Below the pieces are notes generated by a model. It made no database searches and was not told the origin of the DNA. It saw only the letters and a program-made list of their open reading frames with translations. The translations under genes and the position numbers were made by a program. Shown piece by piece: positions 30,707 through 41,433 of a stretch of 64,000 nucleotides of DNA (position 1 is the stretch's first letter; the number at the start of each line of letters is the position of its first letter). Source of the DNA: Cladochytrium replicatum (taxonomy: Eukaryota > Chytridiomycota > Chytridiomycetes > Cladochytriales > Cladochytriaceae); assembly GCA_025526935.1 (NCBI GenBank), contig JAHLKD010000121.1:84851-148850 (forward strand), read 5' to 3'.

Positions 30707-33700
30707 TTAGTGTTCGAGTTGGTACCTTCAATTGTCGCAATTTGAGCTTTGGAGTTCTTGATTCACTGTTTCGTTTTATGCGCGCAAATCACATTGTTTT
30801 TCTGCTCCTGACTGAAACACACCTTTTTCCTTTAGACCCGCTGCCTTCTCCAGATTTGATTTTTGACACTCGTTTTTCTCCTGGGTCATCGGGTACACGA
30901 CGGGCTGGTGTGGGAGTCTTGATCAATCGCAGTCTTTGTAGAGCTTCTGATTTCCGTCTCGTTTCTAGTTATGGTGGCACCTCTCTATGGTTTACATTTC
31001 GTGGGCTTTTGGTTGGAGGGTATTATTTGCCTCCGTGTGGTATTGCTCAGGACCCCTTCCTTGAAGAGTTTATTGCTTCACTTCCTCAACATGTCCCGTC
31101 GTCTCCGTGCCCTGTTCTTTTGTTGGGCGATTTCAATGCCCGTTTTTTAGCTACTGGTGATCATTCTTCAAATCGTAGGGGTAGGTTGTTTGAGCAATTT
31201 ATTTCTGCGGCTAGTTTCTCTCTAGTTAAGCACCCTTCCTGTCATAACCCCACATTTTCTTCTCGCAATGGTGACTCCATTATCGATTTGTTGTTTGTCA
31301 ATCCTCTGCTTCAATGTGATCCTATTTCTTACATAGTTCATAGTCGTCTAGCCGACGGCGAGTTTATGCCTTGGGCTTCTGACCATTTTCCGGTTACAGC
31401 TGTTTTTTCTTTTGCTCCTCCCAATGCCAGCGCTCCCTCTGCTGCACCCCCCCACAAGCGCTGGGCTGCTCATCTGTTGCGTGAACCTGCTGTCTTTCAA
31501 GCAATGGAGGATGTGGGACATTTGTTTTTTGATCCCACCCTTGCTGATGTCAATGCTGCACTCAGTCCAATTTTAGAAGCTCCCGCCTTTGCCCAAATGT
31601 CTGTGGATGTTGCACAGGGATGTATTGACTCTGCATTGGATATTATTTTGTCCTTTGTTACTTCATGTGCTGCTTGTGTCATTGGACCCCCCAGTTTAGT
31701 TCGCCGTCGCCCTGCCCTGCCATTGTTGCCGCCGCATTTAGTGGCCTTGCGACGGAGCTACTTACTTGCTCATAAGCACTATTTAGCTGTTTCTTCCTGT
31801 GATGATCCTGATCCTGGTTTAGTTGAGTATTGCCACTTGGAGCGTGACCGGCTATCGCGTGAGCGTGTCAAAGCTTTTCGTACTTGGTCTCTTTCTCAGC
31901 GAGCTCGAGAGGCTTCTGGCGACAATATGTTTAGTTCTTCTCCTAGTTCTTTAACCGAGGTTAGCAAAGTTCTTTCCACCGCGCGTAGGTGTCATCAACG
32001 GCGCTCAGCTGCAAGTGGTTTATTGTCTGATCCTGCCTCTTTATCTCATTATCGCAATCACTTTGCCTCCGTTTATCAGACTCAGTTTGCACAATCCTCT
32101 GCCAGTGCAGAACACGTTCGTCTACATGCGCTGAATGATTCTGTGTCAGTTAGTGTTAGTGACTTTGTTTGTGCTATTCGTTCTTCCCCAAACAACTCTG
32201 CTCCTGGCTCAAACCATATTCCAGCTGAGTTATTTAAGCCGTTAGCTTCTGATGTTGCTATCCTTTTTGTTCAACTTTCAAACGCTATTTTCCGTTCAGG
32301 TTTGTCGCCCTCTGCCTGGAATGCTGGCTTGTTGTTACCTGTTTGGAAGAATAAGGGCTCCATTGGTGATATTAGTCAGTACCGCCCCATTACTTTAACC
32401 AATGTTGATAGAAAAATCTTTGAGCGTACCCTGCTTCCTATGCTTGTAGCTCATGTTGGTAAACTTGATCCCGCCCAAGCTGGTTTCCAGGCCAATCGTT
32501 CAGGTGTTGAGTGTGTTTTTGCATTAGATGCTACCCTTCGACGGGCTTCCCGCACTGCTCTGCCTTATTGTGTTACTTTCTTAGATATTAAAGCAGCGTA
32601 TGATACTGTGCATAGGCCTCTTTTGTGGGAACGTCTTCGTCAATTTCCCAGAATTCCAAACCGTTTGATCTCTGTTTTGATGAGTATGTTTGATCGTTGT
32701 TCTTCTCAGGTTGTTATAGAGAATCGTTCTTCTGATTTGTTTTCGCTTCCACGAGGTCTTTTTCAAGGTTCTGTTTTGTCTCCGTTCTTGTACTCAGTTT
32801 TCATCAATCCTTTAGCACAGCTCCTTTGTCGTGAATCTTCTCATCTTGCTAGGTTTTCTTATAACACTCCTGTTTTCAATTCGTTGTTTTTTGCTGATGA
32901 CATAGCTTTGTTTTCTGCCACCCCTGAGCAGGCCCAACGTGCATTGAAAATTTGTGAAGATTTTGCTTTAGCTTCTCATTTTGTGTTTTCACCTTCAAAG
33001 TGTGCTGTGTTATCTTCTCAACGGTTACCCACCCCCTTGAAGCTTCATGGCTCTGCCCTCCCTGTAGAGGTTTCATTTAGATACCTTGGTCACTATTTTA
33101 CTATTGAAGGGTTTGATCTTGCTGCAACTATTGATCATCGCTTAGAGAAAGCTCGTGCCTCATTGTATCTTTTTGCACCTTATGTCTCGTACTTTGGTGG
33201 GTCTGCTCCTCGTGTTGCCAGGTTGTTGTTTTTGTCTTTTATTAGACCTTCACTTGAGTTTGGTTTTGCACTTATTCGGCCTTCCACTGCTCAGCTTCAG
33301 GTACTCGAGCGTTTTTGTTATCATGCACTGTGTCGTCTGTTTTCGATAGCCCATACCACTTCGCGTGTTGGTTTGTTGCTGTTAGCGCAAATTCCTACTT
33401 TTGAGTTCAGGCTGAAGTACCTTCAGGCACGTATGTTTGCTCGCTGGTCTAGTGATTCCAGCCCTCTGTTACCAGCTGCTGTGTTGCAATTCTATCGGTC
33501 ATCTCCAGTCGGTTATGGTTCATCTCCTTATTTTTCCGCTTGTCACAATGATCTCATTGTTCCTATGCCTGTTGTGCTCCCACTTCATCCGTTGATGTTG
33601 CATTTTCAGTCTTTAGCTGTTGCGCATAATGGACCAATTGCAGTTTCGTTTGCCCCTGTCCGCAATTTGAAACTTCGCCACCCTTTGTTGCTACCCCCAC

Positions 33701-34083
33701 ACCAACATCTCCCAACAGTATGTCTTCGTTTGTTCCTGCTATATCGGCTTGGCTGCCTGTTTCCAAACCCCCGACCTTATTGTAGGAACTGTCATGATGC
33801 CCCTGAAGTGTCGCGTGCCCATGTCTCTGTGTGTCTACATTTGCGTGCTAGTTTGTCTGCTAGTTTTGATTTAGGCCCGCCTGACGATCCCCGCCTACCT
33901 CTTGACATTGCAATTGATATGCTTTCACCACGACCTTTTTATCCTTCCCCTGCTTTTTCCCAGGAGGTTCTTGTTCTTCGTGCACTTAACCGCATTTGGT
34001 CAAACTGTCTTGGTTATGAGTTAGTTTTGTCTCCAGCTCCTGATTGTATCTTGTCTGCTTTTGTTGATTTGGATATGCCTTAG
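30703..34083 (+). CDS. LINE ORF2: endonuclease-reverse transcriptase
   Basis: 1,126 aa with no internal stop. The N-terminal apurinic-like endonuclease has GTFNCRNLSFG, LLTETHLF, LLGDFNARF and a final SDHFPVTAVF, so all catalytic blocks are present. The reverse transcriptase follows from about residue 530: YRPITLTNVDRKIFERTLLP, AQAGFQANRS, FLDIKAAYDTVHRPLLW, LPRGLFQGSVLSPFLYSVF, and the catalytic FADDIALF at about 732. The C-terminus has a Cys/His cluster CRNCHDAPEVSRAHVSVCLH. All motifs needed for target-primed reverse transcription look intact, so the copy could be active. The LINE clade was not assigned. Confidence 0.92.
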   Translation: MISVRVGTFNCRNLSFGVLDSLFRFMRANHIVFLLLTETHLFPLDPLPSPDLIFDTRFSPGSSGTRRAGVGVLINRSLCRASDFRLVSSYGGTSLWFTFRGLLVGGYYLPPCGIAQDPFLEEFIASLPQHVPSSPCPVLLLGDFNARFLATGDHSSNRRGRLFEQFISAASFSLVKHPSCHNPTFSSRNGDSIIDLLFVNPLLQCDPISYIVHSRLADGEFMPWASDHFPVTAVFSFAPPNASAPSAAPPHKRWAAHLLREPAVFQAMEDVGHLFFDPTLADVNAALSPILEAPAFAQMSVDVAQGCIDSALDIILSFVTSCAACVIGPPSLVRRRPALPLLPPHLVALRRSYLLAHKHYLAVSSCDDPDPGLVEYCHLERDRLSRERVKAFRTWSLSQRAREASGDNMFSSSPSSLTEVSKVLSTARRCHQRRSAASGLLSDPASLSHYRNHFASVYQTQFAQSSASAEHVRLHALNDSVSVSVSDFVCAIRSSPNNSAPGSNHIPAELFKPLASDVAILFVQLSNAIFRSGLSPSAWNAGLLLPVWKNKGSIGDISQYRPITLTNVDRKIFERTLLPMLVAHVGKLDPAQAGFQANRSGVECVFALDATLRRASRTALPYCVTFLDIKAAYDTVHRPLLWERLRQFPRIPNRLISVLMSMFDRCSSQVVIENRSSDLFSLPRGLFQGSVLSPFLYSVFINPLAQLLCRESSHLARFSYNTPVFNSLFFADDIALFSATPEQAQRALKICEDFALASHFVFSPSKCAVLSSQRLPTPLKLHGSALPVEVSFRYLGHYFTIEGFDLAATIDHRLEKARASLYLFAPYVSYFGGSAPRVARLLFLSFIRPSLEFGFALIRPSTAQLQVLERFCYHALCRLFSIAHTTSRVGLLLLAQIPTFEFRLKYLQARMFARWSSDSSPLLPAAVLQFYRSSPVGYGSSPYFSACHNDLIVPMPVVLPLHPLMLHFQSLAVAHNGPIAVSFAPVRNLKLRHPLLLPPHQHLPTVCLRLFLLYRLGCLFPNPRPYCRNCHDAPEVSRAHVSVCLHLRASLSASFDLGPPDDPRLPLDIAIDMLSPRPFYPSPAFSQEVLVLRALNRIWSNCLGYELVLSPAPDCILSAFVDLDMP

Positions 34084-34363
34084 TGTTTTGAAACATTTTA
34101 CTTTTCCTACGGCTCGCACGGCTCCCCATGTGCTGCCAATTTACGTGTATTTTTACACTTGTATTTGGATTTTGCACTAGCGGGTGATATGTATTGGTTG
34201 GACAATAAATACATATTATGAAGTTCGAAAAAAAAAATCATGTAAGCTCCTCAATTTACTTTTTCTATATATAGAAAAAAACATTAACCTTTTGCAGTTT
34301 CAGCACACCGCACAGTCAACCATTAGTAGATCATTTCTCGTGCCATTGATTAACCATTCTCAA

Positions 34364-37300
34364 TTAGTGCACAGTATTTCTCACTAAATCGGTAACAATC
34401 GAATCCCAACTTCTTATCCACTCTTCCTCCTCTTCTGTAAATGTGTGCAGCACATCTTTGAGTTTTTCATAGTTTTTCTCACTTTCCACCTTCATTTCTT
34501 GTTCCATTGAGTCCAGCGAAGACTCCACGTTGAAATGAAAACCTTCAAGAACCCCTCCAAGCTCGCATCCTCTCACGCTCTCTATTTCGTACAGGGGTCG
34601 TAAAATTTCTGTCGTCTTATTCTTAACGGCTTGCAGTACATCTTGAAGCGCGCTAGAGTAGCGCTGCGTGGATTTTGAGATGGTTCCCTCATATCGCTCG
34701 ATGAGGGCTTTCCCGCGATCATTCGTTTCATGCGCATCTCTGTTTGCGTCATTGATCACTTCAGCGGAGCTTTTTGAAGTCAATAACTCCAGAGCTTTTT
34801 TGCATCGGACCTTGTCTTCATATGGAAGCAACACATGTGAGCAAACATATTCTCTTCATCAGCTGTGCACCATACCTTGAACCAGTATTTCAAGTTGGCT
34901 CTGAAATATTGAGTTTCCTTTCCTCAACATGAATGACAATCCTTTTTTGGTCTTTGATAATGCGACATCAGCTAGTCGCAAAAGGCTGTTACACGCGCGT
35001 CTTCCAAACTCAATCACCGTCCTTTTGAATTCTGCCATGATTGTGAGTTGAAATATGGTTCTCACACCGAACAAACCTTCATTTGCATTCTTTTGATACA
35101 GTTCCGCGTACTTGACTACAGTATCTAAGCTTGGGATAAGGCTTTCGGAAAATACTTCTGGGCTCCGAGGCAAGCGCTGCAGGCCTTGTGGATTTCGTTC
35201 CTCATAAAATTGCTTTCAATGGTTCATATCAGTTTTGAATCCTAATGCTCAGCCCACACCTTACTTTAATGTCAGAGTTCATTTGCTGAAGTGTCTCTTG
35301 CTGGATAGCGTTGATGATGCCAAGAAAAGTTCTTGGGGTTTGCTCACTTTCCGCGGAAGAGAGGGAACCTACAGCGGAGTTCATCGTTTGGGTCCCTGCT
35401 TTCTTTCCGCCGGTTTGGTTCAACAGCATGTAAGCTGCAAAGCTTTTAATTTGTTCCTGAAGGTGCGCTGCTTCTGCAAAGTCGTCCAGCTGGCAATCAT
35501 GTTAAAAAGAAAACTCTGGCGAAGAACATGCTTTATCCATCCTCACCAATGATTGATGTCCAGAGATTTTGGCGATGAATTCATCCAGCGAAGTTCGCAG
35601 TTGTTGCTTCAAATTATCGGCATGTGCACACTAATTTGAAAACGCTGTTGTGATTGTCGTGTGCCTAAAGTTTTCTTTCTGACCATACCACAACCCTTAC
35701 ACGAACTTTCGCCGCCTTGACACGCGCAGACGTCCTGTCTATCAAGTCCAGTTCTTCCTTGTGAGCAATCACCTCGCTCTCTAGTCTCGCCGCCGTCTCT
35801 TCAGTTTCGCGCTGGACTCTTTCAATCGTTTCCTGATGTGATGCCAGAATCTCGTCGACCGATTTCTCCTTGATCGCAGGCTTTTGAGATTGTTTCGTAT
35901 CACCAACAAGCTCTTGCCATAGATTGCGCGACCTTTCCATCGATGAGCTGAGTTTTTTTTTCATCGCACTGGTCGTCGATGTGAGATGATCGTGGAATTC
36001 GAACTCGATGCGCTTAAGTTCGTCTGTGTTTTTGGCATCTTTGATCCTTCGAATCAATGCCGGACCGTACTGCTTTTGGAAATGCGCAGAAGTTTGTTCG
36101 AGTTCTGACACGGCACTCTCGTACAATTTTGATATCTGCGAGATGTTGAAACTTCGAATCATTGCTTCCCTTTCAGCCATCAGGCTGTTGTTTGCAATCG
36201 TTTCTGATTATAACAAAACGCATGATTCCATTTCTTCGTTCTTTCCTACATCAAACTTACCAAGCAAGTCTTTGTATTGTTGCTCAAGTTCGTTCATCTT
36301 TGCGTCGCGATGGAATAATGCTGTATTGAGCTGGCGTTCAAGTTCAGCGATTCGACTATCAATTGTGACTGTCGCTCGCTCCAGACTACTCAACAGCATC
36401 TCATCCACAGCCGTCATACTTTGAGTAAACAGATTTTCACGAAAGATCTTGAGGTAAGATTTCGGGATGTGCAGTAGCTTGAAAATGGGCTTTAATTGCT
36501 TTCTTTGAACCACTGGGGCGAGGTTGCCTGGTTCCATTGATTCCTCCTTCTGTCGTGCTTTTGGTTTTGGGTTCCACTCAATTTTGGCAATCTCCTTCTT
36601 TGCGTGTGAGTGAGCAGCAGTGTCTATTTGCTCTGATTCAATCGCGGGTGCCTTGATCTCTTGAAGCTTCTTCTGTAAGTAGGCAAGGTGATCGTCTACT
36701 TTTGTGAGCAAAAACTGATGCTTTCCCACTGATAAAGTTGTGCCTACTCAGAGCTGTCAAACCTTCAATGCGTGATTTGTTGATGTTTTAAGTACCTCGT
36801 TTCCTTGCGTCTTCTGCCGTAAGATTTGTTCCCTGTTTTTCCTTATCTTTCGACCCCTTCTCTGAAATGAGATCTGCATCAAAGAACAGAAGAAACTGAT
36901 AAAGCTGATCAGCTATTCATCAAAATGGGGAAGCTGGGCTCACCTTGTCGCGGAATTCTGTGCTCAAATGTCGGATTTGATCTTTCAGTGAACTGAGAAT
37001 CCCCGAGCTCTTTTCTTGAAATTGGTGATGCGCTAAAGAAAGCACATGAACAAAACCGCCCCTCGAAACGCACTTCTTACGCCATACCTTCCGTGATTCG
37101 ATGGAGAACTTCATGACACTTCTCTGCATGTAACAACGCTTGTGCATCAGTTTCTGCACGGTTCAGGTTGTCTTGTTCTCGAGCCAAGTGTCTTTCGAGC
37201 AGTTGATACTCTGATACGTAGATCCAGTGCGCGTCAGAAAGTCGAGTGTACATATCATCGCTCGCTTTAGCAAAAGAAGACTTCGTGACTATTGTATAAG

Positions 37301-38580
37301 ATGGCTACATCATTAATATCGATTTAAGCTACCTGGCTCTGGTCAAGCAAGTCCTGAACGTGTAATGTGATTTCCTGGATGAGCTCTAGGACCGATTTGT
37401 TGCTTGTCAACTGATCAACTGCTAGCTCGCATGTGTACTTTGCAGCTGGATTTGTTATAGCTTTGACACAAGTCTCAGAGAATTTTGCCATCTCTTCTTC
37501 AGCAAGTGAGATTGAGGGAATAGCTTCGTTGAGCCGGGCGATTGATTCTTCCATAAGTTTTTGGGCACGTTCCCTAAAGTTCGCTGGAGAGCTCTCAACT
37601 CTTGAAGACAGCTCTGAAAGCAGAAAGGACTGTCGCTCAAGAATCTGAAGTGAACTTTTGTACCAATGTTCAGTATGGGAAGTATATCGGACGTCGCAAG
37701 ATTCAACAAACTGGGATAGCTCTCCCATCTGTTCTGAAAAGCACTCTTCAAGAGCTCTATGATGATCAATAAGATATTTCTCAGGATTGTATTGATTCTG
37801 GAGATTGGCGAGGCCAGTTTGGAAATCCTCTGTTTGCAGGTAGGTGAGATGGCTTTGTTCCTGGGGGAAGAAGCAAAGTTACCGAGCATTGATCGCAACT
37901 TCGAATCACTCCATGAAGCCTCAAGTATTGAAAAAAGCTGGTTTGCGACAGCCACAACTTCTTTCACTACAACAATAAAAATAGAGTGTAAATTGACTTT
38001 GAGCGACTTTCGCTCAAGCAGCAGAAGATTGCAACCAAATGATTCCTCCTAGTACAAATTTTAAATTGCTAATATGTTCAAGGAAGTTTCATTCTTACCT
38101 GCAAATAGCGGGTCTTGGCGCTCTCGGTCGACCTTGCGATTCGATTTCCAAAGAAATCCCTGGTTCTCACTATTGCTGCTTCATTAAGTACCGATTCCAT
38201 TGCCTTTTCCATGTTGAACGCCAAGCCTATGTCGTCTTGGTCCCCGAAATCGTCGAGCGCTTTCAGCCTCTCAACTTCGTGATTAAGTTCGCCGCGAGTT
38301 TTGCCAACGAACGTTTCGAGATCTGAGCGGCTCATTCCAGAGAGTGAATGAGATACACAAAGATCAAGGATGTCATCAAAGAGATCTAGGTAGCGAACTA
38401 TTAATTGAAAAAGATTGAATGTGTGGTAAAAGGAACGACCTCACATTTGCAGTTGTTGGAAAACGCCTCTGCCGCGTTGATCCAGGTTTCTCCGACAAGC
38501 TTGTCGTGCTCCTTCAGCGCTTGCTTTGTTTGATCCCGGTCTTTGATTGCAACTATCTCGAGTGTCTTTGTCGTCCCCAT
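34364..38580 (-). CDS. 1,187-aa coiled-coil protein, 13 exons, possible flagellar protein
   Basis: Exons: 38580-38445, 38397-38099, 38048-37883, 37829-37333, 37280-37088, 37032-36944, 36895-36796, 36743-36261, 36203-35701, 35630-35547, 35489-35265, 35212-34876 and 34815-34364. All twelve introns are GT-AG, 47-70 nt, and the frame closes. The protein is alpha-helical throughout, with coiled coils (for example LYESAVSELEQTSAHFQKQY and ETIERVQRETEETAARLESE). It lacks membrane segments or catalytic motifs. The start MGTTKTLEIVAIKDRDQTKQ lies 97 bp from the start of CWC22 on the other strand. The architecture (long N-terminal helical domain, central coiled coil, C-terminal helical domain) is like CCDC180-type flagellar proteins, but I did not find a diagnostic motif. 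The gene model is strong; the family is a guess. Confidence 0.7.
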
Positions 38581-38677
38581 AGGATTTTGTTATTTTTTAA
38601 CAAAACCAACCCGCGTATCAAGCCCAAAAATCCAATCGAAAGGGAAGGCCAACCGACGAACACATCACACTCAAGCG

Positions 38678-41317
38678 ATGCCTGACTCTGGTGGTTCGGA
38701 CTCGGATTCGTCTGCTTCGTCTCGATCCCGCTCTCCAAATTCGCCCCCTCGAAAGCAGAAGAATCTGCGTGCTCACACTCCCAGCGACAACGAAGAGGAG
38801 TTTGTGCCAAAAAAGTCACCACCCCTACCGAAAAAGGAAGATGAGGAAGAGGCAAACAATGGGACGCTGCAAGAAGAAGCGTTGAATGTATTTGGTCGGA
38901 CCGGCGGCGCCTACATCCCGCCTGCCAAGCTGCGTGCGATGCAGGCATCCATCAAGGATAGATCTAGTGTTGCCTATCAGCGTATGAGTTGGGAGGCGCT
39001 GAAGAAGAGTCTGAACGGTTTGATCAACAAAGTGAACGTATCGAACCTGAAGAACATCGTTCCCGAGATATTTTCGGAGAACCTCATTCGAGGTCGTGGA
39101 CTTCTCTGCCGGAGCTTGATGAAAGCACAGGCGGCTTCTCCAACATTCACGGCGGTGTACGCTGGTCTGGTTGCCATCATTAATACCAAATTTCCTCGAA
39201 TTGTTGCTCTCCTTCTGGGCCGACTCACAATCCAGTTTCGTCGTGCGTACAGAAGGAACGACAAAGCTGTGTGCTTGGCCTCCGTAAGATTCTTGGCTCA
39301 TCTCACTAATCAAGGAGTCGTCAACGAGCTCTTGGTTTTCGAGATTCTGGCTCTTTTGCTTGAACGTCCAACCGATGACTCGGTGGAAGTCGCGGTTGGG
39401 TTGATGAGAGAGTGCGGGGCTTACCTTTCCGACACCAACATGCGTGTGTGCAACGAGCTTTTTGATCGATTCAGGGCCATCCTCAACGAAGGCGCAATCG
39501 ATAAGCGAACACAGTACATGATCGAAGTATTGTTCCAGGTTCGAAAAGACAAATTCAAAGACAACCCCGCTATCATTCCCGAACTGGACTTGGTGGAGGA
39601 GGAAGATCAAATTGTTCACTACGTCGAGTTGGACGAAGAGCTTGACCCTGAAGAAATGCTGAACGTTTTCAAAGAGGACCCGAACTTCATGGAGAACGAA
39701 GAGAAGTACAAGGATATCAAAAAGGAGATTCTTGGGGACGAATCTGATGAAGGAGAAGACGGTGAAGAGGGAACCGATGATGAAGACGAAGATGAAGAAG
39801 CGGCTGCTGCGGATCAGGCGAGGGAGCAAATGAAGATCAAGGATATGACGGACACCAACCTTGTCAATTTGCGCAGGGATATTTATTTGACGATCATGTC
39901 TGCACTATCGTTTGAGGAATGTTGCCACAAACTCATGAAGCTCAACATCAGTGAGGGCCAGGAGTATGTGCTGTGTGACATGATCATCGAATGTTGCAGT
40001 AATGAACGCACCTACATTTCTTTCTACGGCTTTCTGGGCGAGCGTTTCTCAAAACTACACCGAATGTGGGCGGATGCCTTTGCAAACTGCTTCGAAAAAA
40101 CGTACAAAGAGATTCATCGATACGAAACGAACCGGCTTCGTAACATCGCCAAGTACTTCTCGCATCTATTGGCGACGGACGCAATCACATGGCACGTATT
40201 TGCTCTGATTCGATTGACGGAGGTGGACACAACCTCGAGCAGCCGTATTTTCCTCAAGATCATCTTGGAAGAAATCGTGAGCGCCCTTGGTATTCAAAAA
40301 TTAAAGGAGAGACTTGCGGATCCCACCATGGTGATCGCGGTACAAACCGAGAACGGACAACAAACCCGTGGTGTATTTGATGGACTCTTCCCCAAAGACC
40401 CTCGCAGTCCGAAAGACACCCGGTTTGCTATCAACTATTTCACTGCAATCAAACTGGGTATTCTCTCCGAAGACCTTCGTGTCTGGCTCAAAAATGTTCC
40501 CAACATGATCAAAGCACAAGCACAAGCGACGGCCGTATCCGACAGCGACTCATCGGACTCAAGCGACTCTGATGATTCCGAATCCGACTCCGATTCTTCG
40601 GACTCGAGCTCATCGGACTCATCAGACTCGGACTCGGATTCCACTGCTTCGTCTGCTTCATCGCCGCCTCGAAAGGCAGCTCCAGTGTCCAACAACAAAG
40701 TTTCTAGTGCGAATGGGACTCGTTCTCTCGACAATCGTCCCCGAAATTTGAGCCCACCGATGAACAGCGAGAGGCAGCGTATGCTGAACTCTACAATTCG
40801 TCGCGACGATAAGGGAGGCACGAACGGCCGTGCGTCTCCCAACCGACGCCGATCACCTGAAGGGAGAAAGTCACCAGATCGTCGCCGGTCACCCGAAAGA
40901 CGTCGGTCCCCCGATACCCGAAGGTCGCCCGATCGTCGTGAAGGCCGCAGATCACCTGGCGGAGATCGACGTGAACGTCGTAGATCTCCAGACGACCGAC
41001 ACTCACCCGATCGTCGAAAGTCGCCAGCTCGGCGCAGGTCACCGGAAGACCGCCGGTCTCCCGACCGTCGTCGGTCACCTGTTCGCCCCAGGTCCAGACA
41101 CGATGATGATCGAAATGGTCGCAGTCCTCGTGGAAATGACCGAAGACGCGACGAAGGGAGCGCGACTCCTCCGCGGCGTAGAGATAGGAACGAAGGAGCG
41201 GCTTCCAAGCGGCTTCGAAGCAGGAGTGATTCGAGGTCGTCTAGGAGCAGCAGCAGCAATCGGGCCAGCACTCCACCTCGTCGTAGGGATGACGGGAAGC
41301 GGGTTCGACGGGAGTGA
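38678..41317 (+). CDS. CWC22: pre-mRNA splicing factor CWC22
   Basis: A single exon of 879 aa. The start is the ATG of MPDSGGSDSDSSASSRSRSP; the open frame upstream to 38543 lacks support. An acidic/RS-rich head is followed by RTGGAYIPPAKLRAMQASIK and the MIF4G domain (QRMSWEALKKSLNGLINKVN, SLMKAQAASPTFTAVYAGLV, LLERPTDDSVEVAVGLMREC). An acidic linker follows, then the MA3 domain from about 390 (LVNLRRDIYLTIMSALSFEE) continuing through RFSKLHRMW, and finally Ser/Asp and Arg-Ser-Pro repeats. CWC22 binds eIF4A3 and helps load the exon-junction complex in the spliceosome. The lack of introns in a 2.6-kb gene is unusual for this locus. It shares a short intergenic region with the divergent coiled-coil gene. 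Confidence 0.95.
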   Translation: MPDSGGSDSDSSASSRSRSPNSPPRKQKNLRAHTPSDNEEEFVPKKSPPLPKKEDEEEANNGTLQEEALNVFGRTGGAYIPPAKLRAMQASIKDRSSVAYQRMSWEALKKSLNGLINKVNVSNLKNIVPEIFSENLIRGRGLLCRSLMKAQAASPTFTAVYAGLVAIINTKFPRIVALLLGRLTIQFRRAYRRNDKAVCLASVRFLAHLTNQGVVNELLVFEILALLLERPTDDSVEVAVGLMRECGAYLSDTNMRVCNELFDRFRAILNEGAIDKRTQYMIEVLFQVRKDKFKDNPAIIPELDLVEEEDQIVHYVELDEELDPEEMLNVFKEDPNFMENEEKYKDIKKEILGDESDEGEDGEEGTDDEDEDEEAAAADQAREQMKIKDMTDTNLVNLRRDIYLTIMSALSFEECCHKLMKLNISEGQEYVLCDMIIECCSNERTYISFYGFLGERFSKLHRMWADAFANCFEKTYKEIHRYETNRLRNIAKYFSHLLATDAITWHVFALIRLTEVDTTSSSRIFLKIILEEIVSALGIQKLKERLADPTMVIAVQTENGQQTRGVFDGLFPKDPRSPKDTRFAINYFTAIKLGILSEDLRVWLKNVPNMIKAQAQATAVSDSDSSDSSDSDDSESDSDSSDSSSSDSSDSDSDSTASSASSPPRKAAPVSNNKVSSANGTRSLDNRPRNLSPPMNSERQRMLNSTIRRDDKGGTNGRASPNRRRSPEGRKSPDRRRSPERRRSPDTRRSPDRREGRRSPGGDRRERRRSPDDRHSPDRRKSPARRRSPEDRRSPDRRRSPVRPRSRHDDDRNGRSPRGNDRRRDEGSATPPRRRDRNEGAASKRLRSRSDSRSSRSSSSNRASTPPRRRDDGKRVRRE

Positions 41318-41433
41318 ACGTTGTGGGAGGTGATCGTTGGTAACATGTAACGTTATTTCTCGAAACAGAATGTATTTTAAGTTTAAAACAATACACCGCT
41401 GAGGAACAGAAACAGCGTTTATACTTTTGCGAC

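Larger units (their letters stand above)
29371..34236 (+). mobile_element. non-LTR retrotransposon (LINE), near full length
   Basis: A 4.9-kb element with two overlapping frames (ORF1 to 30706, ORF2 30703-34083), a 3' untranslated region and a short A-run at 34228-34236 after GAAGTTCG. Its 5' end abuts the poly(A) of an upstream tail repeat in the same orientation. ORF1 is open back into that poly(A) and has its first ATG only at 29525, so the element may be slightly 5'-truncated. A rearranged, 5'-truncated second copy lies at 56345-59790 (-) and a 3' fragment at 48387-48560 (-). Confidence 0.9.

Noticed and set aside
40435-41346. Arg/Ser-rich minus-strand frame of 303 codons
   Set aside because: It is the complement of the CWC22 Arg-Ser-Pro repeats and last domain.
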